Shown: positions 54,597-63,320, counted from the first letter of the stretch. The stretch is DNA of 64,000 bases from an uncultured Eubacteriales bacterium (GCA_934546985.1 CAKTEE010000004.1:162168-226167); one strand, 5' to 3'. Made by a program: numbers and translations. Notes: generated from the sequence alone by a model not told the origin.

Positions 54597-54629
54597 TTGG
54601 ATTTGTTATACTTCTTAGGAGACGTTACT

Positions 54630-55442
54630 ATGAAAAAACTATTTACTTCCATACGTCAAGGAAAACTGGACGAGGTAGCTCGAATTTTAGACAAGAACCC
54701 ACAATTGATTTCCTGTCTCGCCAAGGCGCCACCCAAAAAGGACGATGGGCAATCGCCGCTGATGGTAGCCATCAAGAGCGATAACTTAGAGGTGGCTCAC
54801 CTCCTGCTGACTCGAGGCGCGGATGTGAATTTTAAGGATGCTCCAACCCAGCCTCACAACGAATCCGCTCCAATTTGGTACAATGCCGTGGGGCAGTGCT
54901 TTATACGAGCAGGACATACAGCCGGCTCGGGAATGGAACGATCCAAGCAGTACTTTCTGTTGCTGCGCCGCCTATTGGACATGGGGATGGACCCTAACCA
55001 AAAGTTTACGTCCGATTTTGGTTCTTTCAACGCTTGGAGATATGCGCTGAATCAATACGAGTACTTTTCCCATGATTCCCTGTATGACCAGACCAATCAT
55101 CCAGAAAGCCGTCAAATACAGTTGGACGAGAACCGCCAGTTGAGAAAAATGCTTAAGGCGGTGCTGGACGAGTTGCTGGCACACGGAGTAGACATCCATA
55201 ATTTTGAATCGCCTCGGAAGGATGGTCTGCCCGTTGTTTCCGCCATTCTGCGGAATGTAAAGGAAGGCCGTGATTTGTTTAACGGCTTCTACGGCTTGGA
55301 TCCGGAAGAGCAGGAACCCACTGTAGTTAGATACCGGGGGAAGGAACATATCATCCCACCCACACCGGCAGAAGAATACCGACGGCGGTATGAGATTAGG
55401 TGGCGAGAACTGGAACCTATTCTTCGAGCCTACTACAACTAA
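54630..55442 (+). CDS. Ankyrin-repeat protein
   Basis: A 270-residue cytosolic protein. Two or three ankyrin repeats are visible in the N-terminal half (FTSIRQGKLDEVARILDKNPQL; SPLMVAIKSDNLEVAHLLLTRGADVN; further LLRRLLDMGMDPN), and the C-terminal half has another (ELLAHGVDIHNFE) before a charged tail. Such proteins serve as protein-binding scaffolds, sometimes immunity factors. ATG 54630 is eight bases after AGGAG. GC and codon choice differ from the neighbours and the gene follows foreign-looking DNA, so recent transfer is likely. No partner toxin is nearby. Confidence 0.82.
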   Translation: MKKLFTSIRQGKLDEVARILDKNPQLISCLAKAPPKKDDGQSPLMVAIKSDNLEVAHLLLTRGADVNFKDAPTQPHNESAPIWYNAVGQCFIRAGHTAGSGMERSKQYFLLLRRLLDMGMDPNQKFTSDFGSFNAWRYALNQYEYFSHDSLYDQTNHPESRQIQLDENRQLRKMLKAVLDELLAHGVDIHNFESPRKDGLPVVSAILRNVKEGRDLFNGFYGLDPEEQEPTVVRYRGKEHIIPPTPAEEYRRRYEIRWRELEPILRAYYN

Positions 55443-55906
55443 CTTCTTATTTGCTAAAGGGTTTGGAATATTCTCAACAAGCGAAAATACGGCGCGCTAT
55501 ACGGAAAATTTCTCTTTTTGTATGTTTGCTCCGTAACTTATTCATGTTATGGATAGCAGTATATGCGGTTTCAGTAGAATGATTAATTGCGGCAAAGAGG
55601 TATAACATAATCTCGTCTGTATAACAGCATATAACATGATTTTTTCGGTTCTATTTCGTAAAGTTGTGTTTCTGCCCATCGGCTAAAATGTTAGTATAAA
55701 TTTGCTTTATATATTTTGTGCGGTGCAGTCTTACAAGGCCAATTTACATAGAAATATGAAACGAAATAAAAGATAATCGGAAAACCTTGATTTTAAGCTT
55801 TTCCTGCAAGATTTTATAATCATTTACTGGGGCATATAAAAAGATTTCTCACTATAAAAACAATAAAAAATAAAATTTTATCCGGCGGCATCTATTACAT
55901 CAAAGA
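55443..55906. other. AT-rich intergenic region
   Basis: About 460 bases with no gene or RNA recognised, between the ankyrin gene and the Mn catalase terminator. Confidence 0.5.
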
Positions 55907-55932
55907 AGGTCTGCTTTTTTCAAAGCAGACCT
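55907..55932 (-). terminator. Terminator of the Mn catalase gene
   Basis: An 11-bp stem AGGTCTGCTTT/AAAGCAGACCT with a 4-base loop, next to the stop at 55940. Confidence 0.8.
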
Positions 55933-55939
55933 CATTTTA

Positions 55940-56617
55940 TTAAGAATTTGGATTTTGAAAACTCGGCGGATCCGCCTTTGTACCGCCAAAATGATTGCTG
56001 GGAGACGGGGCAGATAAATCAAAATAAATTCTGGAATCTTTTGTTACACCAAAATCTTTATTAGAACCCGTATCCTGCACTTTATTAAACGCTTCCCTAA
56101 ATAGAGCGTTATGTGCTTCTTCCCTATTTAACAGGAAATCAATGGTTTCCCGCACTTTTTTATCCTCAATCTGTCGGTAAAGATATTCATAAACTACTTT
56201 TGCCCTTTGCTCTGAGGCAATGTTGGAAAGCAAATCTGCACACAAATCCCCTGTAACTGTGACATAATCCGCCGTCCATGAATAGCCGGATGCATTGATC
56301 AGCCCCGGATTCAGTCCTAAAATAACATGAGACTGTACCTCCCCTGCACTGACGCCGGTGTAATCAACATCATGCCCGTTTAAAAGATTAATCGTCTGAG
56401 CCACCATTTCCATATGACTTAATTCTTCTGCGGCAATATCCATAAACAAATCTTTGATTGCCGGGTCTTTAATCCGAAAGCTTTGGGACATATACTGCAT
56501 AGCAGCTTTCAGCTCGCCGTTGCCACCGCCGAGCTGTTCCTGCATCAAAACAGCATACTGCGGGTTTGGCCTTTCGACCTCAACTGGATGAAACAACTGT
56601 TTTTCATGTTTAAACAT
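55940..56617 (-). CDS. Manganese catalase family protein
   Basis: A 225-residue di-manganese catalase-like protein (CotJC/YdbD group) that disproportionates hydrogen peroxide. Ligand-bearing motifs are GELKAAMQYMSQS (about 36-48), AAEELSHMEMVA (about 65-76) and, in the second helix pair, ASEQRAKVVYEYL and REEAHNALFREAF. The C-terminal tail (SNHFGGTKADPPSF) is typical of the longer family members. ATG 56617 follows AGGAG; an upstream ATG in the same frame overlaps that site. Probably spore-associated or a stress enzyme; it complements the superoxide reductase at 18.5 kb. Confidence 0.88.
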   Translation of the reverse strand: MFKHEKQLFHPVEVERPNPQYAVLMQEQLGGGNGELKAAMQYMSQSFRIKDPAIKDLFMDIAAEELSHMEMVAQTINLLNGHDVDYTGVSAGEVQSHVILGLNPGLINASGYSWTADYVTVTGDLCADLLSNIASEQRAKVVYEYLYRQIEDKKVRETIDFLLNREEAHNALFREAFNKVQDTGSNKDFGVTKDSRIYFDLSAPSPSNHFGGTKADPPSFQNPNS

Positions 56618-56763
56618 AGTAACACTCCTTTCCATCAATATTATGAGCAGGTGAATGCCCGCCTATTCTTAAAACAAAAAGAAGGTTATCTATTGCATAG
56701 GAATAGCAAAAATACAAAAGCATCAAAAACAGACCATCTCGCTGCCTATGCCTGTGCGCCCTG

Positions 56764-57141
56764 TTACAATTCCGGCTCTTCCATATGCACATAAAATTTT
56801 TGCAGGGCGCGCAATCCTTCCAGAATCTCCTGATAGGAAAAATCACAGGCTTCCAGTTCTTTATCGCTCATTTTTTTCAATTCTTCATAAAACTCCAGTG
56901 CGGTTTTGAGATTCTGTTCACTTGGCTCTGATTCAACCGTTTCAAACAACAGGTTTTCCCCTTCGTTTATTTTCCGCTCGCTGAGCAGCTTGCGCAAACG
57001 GTAGGCAAACAGGTCATCACCAATATTACCGCCTTCTTCATCCAGCAAAGAAACAAACTCTAAATCCTTATCAAAAACCACTTTGCCCAGGAACCGTGAC
57101 AGCATATCTATCTGTCGAAGAATATAATCATCCTGAAACAT
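56764..57141 (-). CDS. DUF6483-like small protein
   Basis: A 125-residue acidic, helical protein. The start FQDDYILRQIDMLSRFLGKVVFDK fits the DUF6483 family of small proteins in anaerobic Bacillota, whose function is unknown. The remainder shows helix pairs (LFAYRLRKLLSERKINEGENLLF; LKTALEFYEELKKMSDKELEA) resembling TPR-like packing. GGAGGG lies before ATG 57141. It is followed by the Mn catalase gene and preceded by a GNAT gene on the same strand, but the gaps argue for separate units. Confidence 0.65.
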   Translation of the reverse strand: MFQDDYILRQIDMLSRFLGKVVFDKDLEFVSLLDEEGGNIGDDLFAYRLRKLLSERKINEGENLLFETVESEPSEQNLKTALEFYEELKKMSDKELEACDFSYQEILEGLRALQKFYVHMEEPEL

Positions 57142-57177
57142 GATATTCCCTCCTGTATTCGTATGAAATCATCTTAT

Positions 57178-57681
57178 TTATCTATGAATTTCCATCTCCA
57201 TACACTTCCACGTTTCTCCCATACACTGGTAACATTCGGTTTTATCTAAAATAACGGGCTGAAAACCTGCCGCTTGATAGCACCGGATAGCGGCAGCATT
57301 ATTTTCAAAAACGCCGAGTGTAATTTTATCGGCATGAACAAAATCAAAAGCAAAACGGATTGCCAGCCGTAACATCTCTTTCCCATAGCCTTGCCTGCGT
57401 TTTTCATCATCTATAATAACAAAACCGAGCCGGATGATTTTCTTTTCCTCATCAGTAAACCTCATGGTGAAATGCCCAAGCACACCGGATTCATTAAATG
57501 CGGTCATTCCCCAAATACCGTCGTTTTCCTTATCTTTATCGTAATAATAATTCATGTCCTGCGCTGTAATCGGATAAGTTGGATACCTGTCCGCGCTCCA
57601 TTGCCGAAATGCATATTCATCCTTCAGCCAGCTTACAATAAATTTGGCGTCACAGGCTTTGTATGGTCGCAGGTTTAGCAT
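57178..57681 (-). CDS. GNAT-family N-acetyltransferase
   Basis: A 167-residue acetyltransferase that transfers acetyl from acetyl-CoA to an amino group; the substrate is unknown. The CoA-binding region is RLGFVIIDDEKRRQGYGKEML (about 82-102; Q/RxxGxG/A motif) and the C-terminal GVFENNAAAIRCYQAAGFQ is typical of the RimJ/RimL-like branch. The frame opens at 57708; ATG 57681, behind AAGGAG, starts at the conserved LNLRPYKACDAKFI strand. A long hairpin follows at 57774, upstream of this gene and downstream of clpC. Confidence 0.88.
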   Translation of the reverse strand: MLNLRPYKACDAKFIVSWLKDEYAFRQWSADRYPTYPITAQDMNYYYDKDKENDGIWGMTAFNESGVLGHFTMRFTDEEKKIIRLGFVIIDDEKRRQGYGKEMLRLAIRFAFDFVHADKITLGVFENNAAAIRCYQAAGFQPVILDKTECYQCMGETWKCMEMEIHR

Positions 57682-57773
57682 TTTATACTTCGCTCCTTCA
57701 CTTTTCATTCATCAATTCCGGATGCTAATATTATAACATACAAAACAAAAGTTTTATAATCTATAACACAAAA

Positions 57774-57821
57774 ACAAGCAAAAGCCGCGGGAGGTTAACC
57801 TCCCGCGGCTTTCTGCTTGTG
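57774..57821 (-). terminator. clpC operon terminator
   Basis: A 14-bp inner stem (AAAGCCGCGGGAGG and complement, TTAA loop) extended by ACAAGCA/TGCTTGT. Located right after the clpC stop at 57828. Confidence 0.88.
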
Positions 57822-57827
57822 TAACAA

Positions 57828-60281
57828 TTATTTTTTAATGAAAATCACCTTATCCTGCTCATAATCGCACAGATAGGAGTTACCCGCGTGGATATTGCCT
57901 TCCAGCATTTCCTCACTGAGCTTATCCTCAATTTTAGACTGGATTGCACGTCTGAGCGGACGGGCACCGTAAACAGGATCAAAACCTGCTTCCCCAATTT
58001 TTTCCACTAACGCGTCGGTAAATTCAATGGTAATATCCATTTCCTTTGCACGTTTTGTAAGAGATTCCAGCATTTTGCGCGCGATTTTATCAATATCTGG
58101 TTTTGTCAGTGCATGGAATACAATAATGTCATCCACACGGTTCAGAAATTCCGGACGGAAAGTATCGCGCAGTTCACGCAGTACGTTTTCCTTAATTTTG
58201 CTGTCATCCATAGACGCGCCGGTTTGGGAACCTGAGAAACCAAGCCCACCGCGCTGGCTAGTAATCAGCTTCGCGCCTACGTTGGAAGTCATAATAATAA
58301 TGGTATTTTTAAAGTCAACCTTCCTGCCCTGGGAATCTGTTAAAATACCGTCCTCCAAAATTTGAAGCAAAATGTTGAAAACATCAGGATGGGCTTTTTC
58401 AATCTCATCAAACAAAACCACAGAATATGGTTTTTGGCGGATACGCTTGGTTAGCTGACCACCCTCATCAAAGCCGACATATCCCGGAGGTGAACCAATC
58501 AGGCGGGATACCGTGTGTTTCTCCATATATTCGGACATATCAAAACGGACAATCGCGTTTTCATCTCCGAACATGGCTTCTGCAAGAGCTTTGCACAGCT
58601 CTGTTTTACCAACACCTGTCGGCCCCAGAAAGATAAAGGAACCAATCGGGCGTTTTGGATCTTTCAAACCTACGCGTCCGCGGCGAATTGCTTTTGCAAC
58701 GGCAGTCACCGCTTCATCCTGCCCAACAATACGGTTATGCAGTATTGCCTCCATATTCAACAGACGTTTGCTTTCAGATTCTGTTAGCTGTACCACTGGA
58801 ATTCCCGTCCAGCCGGATACGATTTCAGCAATATCCTGCGTTGTTACCTGACTGGCAGTGTGGGCGTTCTGCTGTTTCCAATCTTCTTTTTGTGTTTCCA
58901 GTGTCGTACGGATTTCTTTTTCTTTATCACGAAGCTTTGCCGCACGTTCAAATTCCTGCGCGTTAATGGCAGCGGCTTTTTCTTCGCCAAGGCTGCGCAG
59001 TTTATCTTCCAGTTCCTTTAAATCCGGCGGTGCAGTAAAGGAACGCAGACGAACTCTGGACGCCGCTTCGTCAATTAGGTCGATTGCTTTATCCGGCAGA
59101 AAACGGTCCGCAATATAACGGGCGGACATTTTAACCGCTGCCACAATCGCGTCATCCGTAATTTTCACCTTATGGTGCGCCTCATATTTATCACGCAGGC
59201 CGATGAGGATTTCCATTGCCTCCTCTTCGCTCGGCTCGCCGACAGTCACCGGCTGGAACCGGCGTTCCAATGCCGCGTCTTTTTCAATATGCTTACGGTA
59301 TTCATCCAATGTTGTTGCACCAATGACCTGAAGTTCACCTCTGGCAAGGGACGGTTTCAAAATATTCGCCGCATCAACCGCACCTTCCGCCGCACCCGCG
59401 CCAATCAGGGTATGAAGTTCATCAATAAACAGGATAACATCCTGCGCTTTTTTTACTTCTTCAATGGCGTTCCTGATACGCTCTTCAAAATCGCCTCTGT
59501 ATTTTGTACCGGCAACCATACCGGTTAAGTCAAGAGCGACTACTCTTTTATCTTTCAGAAGTTCCGGAACCTCGCCTTTTGCAATTTTCAGCGCAAGACC
59601 TTCCGCAATAGCCGTTTTTCCAACGCCCGGCTCACCAATCAGGCAGGGGTTGTTTTTGGTACGGCGGCAAAGAATTTGAATCACTCTTTCAATTTCCTTG
59701 GAACGCCCAATCACCGGATCAACAGCGTTTTCTTTAGCAAGAGCTGTTAAATCACGCCCATACTGGTCGAGCGTCGGTGTTTTGCTTTTGCCGGGAGCAC
59801 TGCCGCCCATGCCGCTGTTAACCTGTGCATTATTTATATCAGCCGCATTCAGCGCACGGGAAATATCTGCAAGAATATCCGCCGGCTTTGCACCAAGCTG
59901 GGATAAAAACCGAACGGCATAGCTTTCAGGATCGCTGATAATGGCAAGCAAAATATGCTCTGTACCTACATAATTGTGACCTAACCTGCGCGCCTCGCCC
60001 ATGGCAAGTTCAATAATCCGTTTGGAACGGGGGGTAAAGTCATTCGGCGTCAAATTGGTCGGTGTACCGTAACCCACGGTTTTTTTCAGCAAATCTGCAA
60101 TTTGCTGCGCCTGAATACCCCGCTCAGTCAGAACAGTCGCTGCAACGCCCGTTCCTTCCTCCAGCAAGCCAATCAGCAAATGTTCACTGCCAATATACGT
60201 GTGACCAAGCTGTTCCGCCGTTTCAAGGGCAAGGTTCAGCGCAGTGTTTGCACGTTCTGTAAAGCCGTTAAATTTAAACAT
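57828..60281 (-). CDS. clpC: ATP-dependent Clp protease ATPase subunit ClpC
   Basis: An 817-residue AAA+ unfoldase that feeds proteins, including McsB-phosphorylated ones, to ClpP. It has the N-terminal Clp_N repeats (RANTALNLALETAEQLGHTYIGSEHLL), first AAA module with GEPGVGKTA (about residue 216) and FIDELHTLIGAG, a middle coiled coil with a UVR-type segment (KLRDKEKEIR), and a second module with GPTGVGKTE (about 550) and LFDEIEKAHPDV. The length is that of ClpC. It is the last gene of the ctsR-mcsA-mcsB-clpC operon and is under CtsR control. GGAGG before the ATG. Confidence 0.97.
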   Translation of the reverse strand: MFKFNGFTERANTALNLALETAEQLGHTYIGSEHLLIGLLEEGTGVAATVLTERGIQAQQIADLLKKTVGYGTPTNLTPNDFTPRSKRIIELAMGEARRLGHNYVGTEHILLAIISDPESYAVRFLSQLGAKPADILADISRALNAADINNAQVNSGMGGSAPGKSKTPTLDQYGRDLTALAKENAVDPVIGRSKEIERVIQILCRRTKNNPCLIGEPGVGKTAIAEGLALKIAKGEVPELLKDKRVVALDLTGMVAGTKYRGDFEERIRNAIEEVKKAQDVILFIDELHTLIGAGAAEGAVDAANILKPSLARGELQVIGATTLDEYRKHIEKDAALERRFQPVTVGEPSEEEAMEILIGLRDKYEAHHKVKITDDAIVAAVKMSARYIADRFLPDKAIDLIDEAASRVRLRSFTAPPDLKELEDKLRSLGEEKAAAINAQEFERAAKLRDKEKEIRTTLETQKEDWKQQNAHTASQVTTQDIAEIVSGWTGIPVVQLTESESKRLLNMEAILHNRIVGQDEAVTAVAKAIRRGRVGLKDPKRPIGSFIFLGPTGVGKTELCKALAEAMFGDENAIVRFDMSEYMEKHTVSRLIGSPPGYVGFDEGGQLTKRIRQKPYSVVLFDEIEKAHPDVFNILLQILEDGILTDSQGRKVDFKNTIIIMTSNVGAKLITSQRGGLGFSGSQTGASMDDSKIKENVLRELRDTFRPEFLNRVDDIIVFHALTKPDIDKIARKMLESLTKRAKEMDITIEFTDALVEKIGEAGFDPVYGARPLRRAIQSKIEDKLSEEMLEGNIHAGNSYLCDYEQDKVIFIKK

Positions 60282-60314
60282 ATAATCTCCTCCTTTAGGA
60301 AAAGTTCGGGTATG

Positions 60315-61334
60315 TTAACCCGCAACAACACTTTTTAGCTTTTCACGGACGAGCGCCGCCCGTTGTATATCTCTCAAAGGTGCGTCCAACTCTTGTTTTG
60401 CATGCACCATTAATGTTGCCGGCTGTGCTTCAATCATTAATCGGTTCAAATCTGTTTCCGGAATGGCAAAAATATTTTGAGCAACACCAAGGCGCACCAA
60501 AGAAATCATCTGCATGAACTCCTCACTGCTTAGCCGTCTTGCAGTGGCAAGCACGCCTGCCGCACGCCACACTTTGTCTAAAAATACCGGATTCTTTAAC
60601 AATTCTGTACGCGCTCTGCGTTCCTGTACCATAACCTGACGGGTAATGCCCTCCAGATTTTTCAGCGCCGCTTCTTCAGAAATACCAAGAGTTACCTGAT
60701 TGCTTAACTGATAAAACGCGCCGCTTGCCTGCGTCCCTTCCCCATAAGTACCGCGGATTGTCAGCCCCAGTTTAGAAACTGTGTTGGCAAGGTCTGCAAT
60801 CTGCCCGCATTCCTGAAGCGCCGGCAAATGAAGCATAACAGACGCGCGCATCCCCGTGCCTAAATTGGTTGGGCACTGTGTTAAATAACCCAGCGTTTGA
60901 TGAAATGCAAATCCCAACCGTTCATCCAACTTTTCATCTATTTCACAGGCTTGCTGATAGGCTTCCTGAAAAGATAATCCGGGACTTAGTACCTGTAATC
61001 TAATATGGTCCTCTTCATTCACCATTATACTGACGGACTCATCTTTTTTCAGAAGCAATGCCCTGCCTGTACGTTCAGAAGCAAATTCAGGGCTGATTAA
61101 ATGCATTTCTGCAAGGGATACCGCCTGTGCTTCACTCATGTTTTCCATTTCAATATAATCAAAATCCGAACAAGAATCCATAACCGCATTTTTAACTCGC
61201 TGGCAAACTTCTTTTTTCCCTTGTGCATTCAAACGTGCAGGGAAAGGTTCTTCTCTCAGATTTCTGGCAAGCCTGATACGCGTACTCATTACAACATCGC
61301 TTTCTGCACCCGGCTGTATGTACCATTTGTCCAT
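60315..61334 (-). CDS. mcsB: Protein arginine kinase McsB
   Basis: A 339-residue phosphagen-kinase-like enzyme that phosphorylates arginine on proteins, marking them for ClpCP, and inactivates CtsR. Motifs: STRIRLARNLREEPFPARL (about 17-35), LTQCPTNLGTGMRASV (about 150-166) with the active-site Cys region, RGTYGEGTQASGAFYQLSNQ (about 194-213). It is activated by McsA, whose gene overlaps it by one base (TAATG at 61334). Second-last gene of the operon. Confidence 0.96.
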   Translation of the reverse strand: MDKWYIQPGAESDVVMSTRIRLARNLREEPFPARLNAQGKKEVCQRVKNAVMDSCSDFDYIEMENMSEAQAVSLAEMHLISPEFASERTGRALLLKKDESVSIMVNEEDHIRLQVLSPGLSFQEAYQQACEIDEKLDERLGFAFHQTLGYLTQCPTNLGTGMRASVMLHLPALQECGQIADLANTVSKLGLTIRGTYGEGTQASGAFYQLSNQVTLGISEEAALKNLEGITRQVMVQERRARTELLKNPVFLDKVWRAAGVLATARRLSSEEFMQMISLVRLGVAQNIFAIPETDLNRLMIEAQPATLMVHAKQELDAPLRDIQRAALVREKLKSVVAG

Positions 61335-61849
61335 TATTCCTGCACCTCGCTTTCCATGCGTTTGATTTCGTCCCGCAACCTTGCCGCTTCCTCAAAATTC
61401 TGTTCTTCCACTGCGGCGTTCAGCCGGCGTTTCATATCCTCTAATTCCCTGCGTATTTTTGCCTTTGGTCCCTCAGAAGACGGGATTTTTCCTACATGCT
61501 TTGTTTTTCCATGTATTCTCTGTAAAGATGGCAAAAGCTTATCATAAAATATCGTGTAACAATTTGCACAGCCAACTTTACCGGTAGAAACTATGTCACG
61601 GAAAGAATATCCGCAAACATTGCAGCGTTCCTCCTGCACTGGGGTATGGTTCATTATATTACTGTCAGAAAGAAAATTGCCCAGCATATTCTCTAAATGG
61701 AAAGGCATGGCAGTAAACATCTTCCCATAACCCATCTGTGCCGCACAATCTGCACATAAGTAATATTCCTCTGCTTTCCCATTCATAATTCGCTTAATAT
61801 GCGTGGTCGATTCCCGTTCTCCGCATTTCTGGCATTTCATAATAATCAT
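61334..61849 (-). CDS. mcsA: McsA, zinc-binding activator of McsB
   Basis: A 171-residue protein. Two zinc-finger pairs are clear: CQKCGE near the N-terminus with YYLCADCA, and CNVCGYSF with GCANCY (about 75-98). The C-terminal UVR-type segment (RRLNAAVEEQNFEEAARLRDEIKRME) contacts ClpC or McsB. It activates McsB and modulates CtsR. The gene is between ctsR (11 bases upstream) and mcsB (one-base overlap). Confidence 0.95.
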   Translation of the reverse strand: MIIMKCQKCGERESTTHIKRIMNGKAEEYYLCADCAAQMGYGKMFTAMPFHLENMLGNFLSDSNIMNHTPVQEERCNVCGYSFRDIVSTGKVGCANCYTIFYDKLLPSLQRIHGKTKHVGKIPSSEGPKAKIRRELEDMKRRLNAAVEEQNFEEAARLRDEIKRMESEVQE

Positions 61850-61860
61850 CCTTTCCTCAA

Positions 61861-62313
61861 TCAGCCTACACAGGCCAATAACATTTGTTTAAATTGTGCC
61901 GCCCTCAGCCGTTCCCGATATTCCTGTGGAACTTCACGGTAACAGGTTTCTGCCAGCACACAGGTCATCAGTGCTGCAGTCATGGGGGAAATCATTCCCT
62001 GACTACACATATTTTGAATCATACGCCTGCAAGACGCATCATCCAGCTCTCTGCCGATATTATTAATGATATGCATAATTGCAGGCTGCACACCTAAATT
62101 CATTCTTGTAATGCGGATATAACCGCCGCCGCCTCTTCGGCTTTCTACAAGATACCCTTGTTCCGGTGTAAAACGAGAGGTAATAACATAATTAATCTGG
62201 CTTGGAACACAACCAATTTGTCCGGCAAGTTCATTCCGCTGAATTTCTGCACTTCCATCACTTTCTTCCAGCATTTTCATAATCATTTTTGCTATTTCAT
62301 CTGTTAAACGCAT
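61861..62313 (-). CDS. ctsR: CtsR heat-shock repressor
   Basis: A 150-residue dimeric winged-helix repressor of class III heat-shock genes. It has the N-terminal HTH (about residues 26-55), the DNA-contacting wing RRGGGGYIRI (about 63-72) and a C-terminal helical domain that McsB phosphorylates on arginine. It represses its own operon through direct heptads just upstream; these (GGTCAAA-GAA-AGTCAAA on the minus strand) lie at 62333-62349. First gene of ctsR-mcsA-mcsB-clpC. Confidence 0.97.
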   Translation of the reverse strand: MRLTDEIAKMIMKMLEESDGSAEIQRNELAGQIGCVPSQINYVITSRFTPEQGYLVESRRGGGGYIRITRMNLGVQPAIMHIINNIGRELDDASCRRMIQNMCSQGMISPMTAALMTCVLAETCYREVPQEYRERLRAAQFKQMLLACVG

Positions 62314-62332
62314 AACCTCACCGCCATTTGAC

Positions 62333-62388
62333 TTTGACTTTCTTTGACCTTATGATATTATTATACTCCAAAGTCAGGAAAGGTCAAG
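62333..62388 (-). promoter_or_regulatory. ctsR operon promoter with two CtsR sites
   Basis: Minus strand TTGACC (62382-62387), 16 bases, TATAAT (62360-62365). Box 1 (62333-62349) matches RGTCAAANANRGTCAAA exactly. Box 2 (62372-62388, plus strand) AGTCAGG-AAA-GGTCAAG is an imperfect copy in the opposite orientation covering the -35. Confidence 0.82.
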
Positions 62389-62450
62389 TTTTATTTTTTC
62401 CCAAATTGACCAATACATCTCTGATTTTGGAATATAAAAGGAAACTATCC

Positions 62451-62654
62451 TTACCTTAACGGTTTTTTCTTTTGTTTCCGCGTACTAACGTCATTTTTTA
62501 GCGGGGGATGAATATAAAAATGACTGCCGCCAAACCGATCTGAATGAATGGAGGATTGCGGCTGATATTCTTCCATAAATGGATCGATATTAAATTCATC
62601 AAAGGCTTCAACGTCATTATCGTACGGATTTCTATTACCAAAGCTTGCTTTCAT
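62451..62654 (-). CDS. Small hypothetical protein
   Basis: A 67-residue polar protein with an acidic first half (DNDVEAFDEFNIDPFMEEYQ) and a basic tail (RKQKKKPLR); no family was recognised. It has GGAGG at good distance from the ATG and upstream CATAAAATA (62694-62702, minus strand), a possible sigma-E/K -10, so it may be a sporulation-time protein. The stop codon is near the ctsR promoter region. Confidence 0.6.
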   Translation of the reverse strand: MKASFGNRNPYDNDVEAFDEFNIDPFMEEYQPQSSIHSDRFGGSHFYIHPPLKNDVSTRKQKKKPLR

Positions 62655-62801
62655 TTGAACTTCCTCCTATGAGAGATTTTTAGATAGTAGCTCTATTTTA
62701 TGTATTATGGAAAAATTTATACAAAAGCAAGCAGCAAAAAAAGTATAATTCCAAGCAAATAAAAATCTGAAAGAATTTCGTCGTCAGGCACAATTATTTT
62801 T

Positions 62802-62832
62802 GTAACACTTTGGCTCCAACTTCCATAGTATG
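62802..62832 (+). promoter_or_regulatory. Sigma-K-like promoter of the first Cys-rich gene
   Basis: GTAACA (62802-62807), 16 bases, CATAGTATG (62824-62832). It resembles the mother-cell sigma-K consensus (AC, 16-17 bases, CATANNNTA). The same two elements with the same spacing precede the second gene. Confidence 0.6.
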
Positions 62833-62862
62833 TGATGAAAGCAAGGAAAGGGGGTCAACAAT

Positions 62863-63015
62863 ATGGGTTGTGGATGCAATGGTTTCGGCGGCGGTGGCTG
62901 CGCATGGATTATCCTTATCATCATCCTTCTCATCGCTTGCGGTGGGTGTGGAACTACCTTCAACAACGGCTGTGGTTGTGACAACTGCAACAATGGCTGC
63001 GGCTGTGGCTGCTAA
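62863..63015 (+). CDS. Cys/Gly-rich small membrane protein, copy 1
   Basis: A 50-residue protein too short for standard gene calls: Gly- and Cys-rich start (MGCGCNGFGGGGC), one hydrophobic helix (about 14-27, AWIILIIILLIACGG), then CGCDNC-type repeats ending GCGCGC. Eleven cysteines. It resembles the proteins named chorion class high-cysteine HCB protein 13 in clostridia and may be a spore-surface component; no function is known. GGAAAGGGGG lies before ATG 62863. It is followed by a very similar second copy 155 bases later. Confidence 0.75.
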   Translation: MGCGCNGFGGGGCAWIILIIILLIACGGCGTTFNNGCGCDNCNNGCGCGC

Positions 63016-63108
63016 TTGACTAAAAGCTTTTTTACGGCGGTATGTTGACCGCCTGGTAGTATCTCTTAAAAAGGCAGAAAGAAGAAATTAAATTTCATAT
63101 CTGCCTGA

Positions 63109-63139
63109 GTAACAAATTCCTAATCTAAATCATAGTATG
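63109..63139 (+). promoter_or_regulatory. Sigma-K-like promoter of the second Cys-rich gene
   Basis: GTAACA (63109-63114), 16 bases, CATAGTATG (63131-63139): identical elements and spacing to the promoter at 62802, though the spacers differ in sequence. Confidence 0.6.
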
Positions 63140-63170
63140 AAACAGTTTCAGAAGAAAGGAGGTCAACAGT

Positions 63171-63320
63171 ATGGGTTGCGGATGTAATGGTTTCGGCGGC
63201 GGTAGCTGCACATGGATTATCCTTATCATCATCCTCCTGATCGCTTGCGGCGGCTGGGGCAATTTCAACAACGGCGGCTGTGGTTGCGGTTGTGACAATA
63301 ACTGTGGCTGTGGCTGCTAG
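63171..63320 (+). CDS. Cys/Gly-rich small membrane protein, copy 2
   Basis: A 49-residue paralogue of the gene at 62863: MGCGCNGFGGGSCTW, a helix IILIIILLIACGG, then a WGNFNN linker in place of the first copy's CGTTFNN, and a CGCGCD/NCGCGC tail. The first 30 codons are almost identical between the copies, the tails differ by small insertions and swaps, as expected of a recent tandem duplication. AAAGGAGG lies before the ATG. It has its own sigma-K-like promoter. Confidence 0.75.
   Translation: MGCGCNGFGGGSCTWIILIIILLIACGGWGNFNNGGCGCGCDNNCGCGC

Noticed and set aside
57774..57821. Long inverted repeat considered as a mobile-element end
   Set aside because: It sits exactly between the clpC stop and the next gene, has the shape of an intrinsic terminator, and no transposase or target duplication is near.
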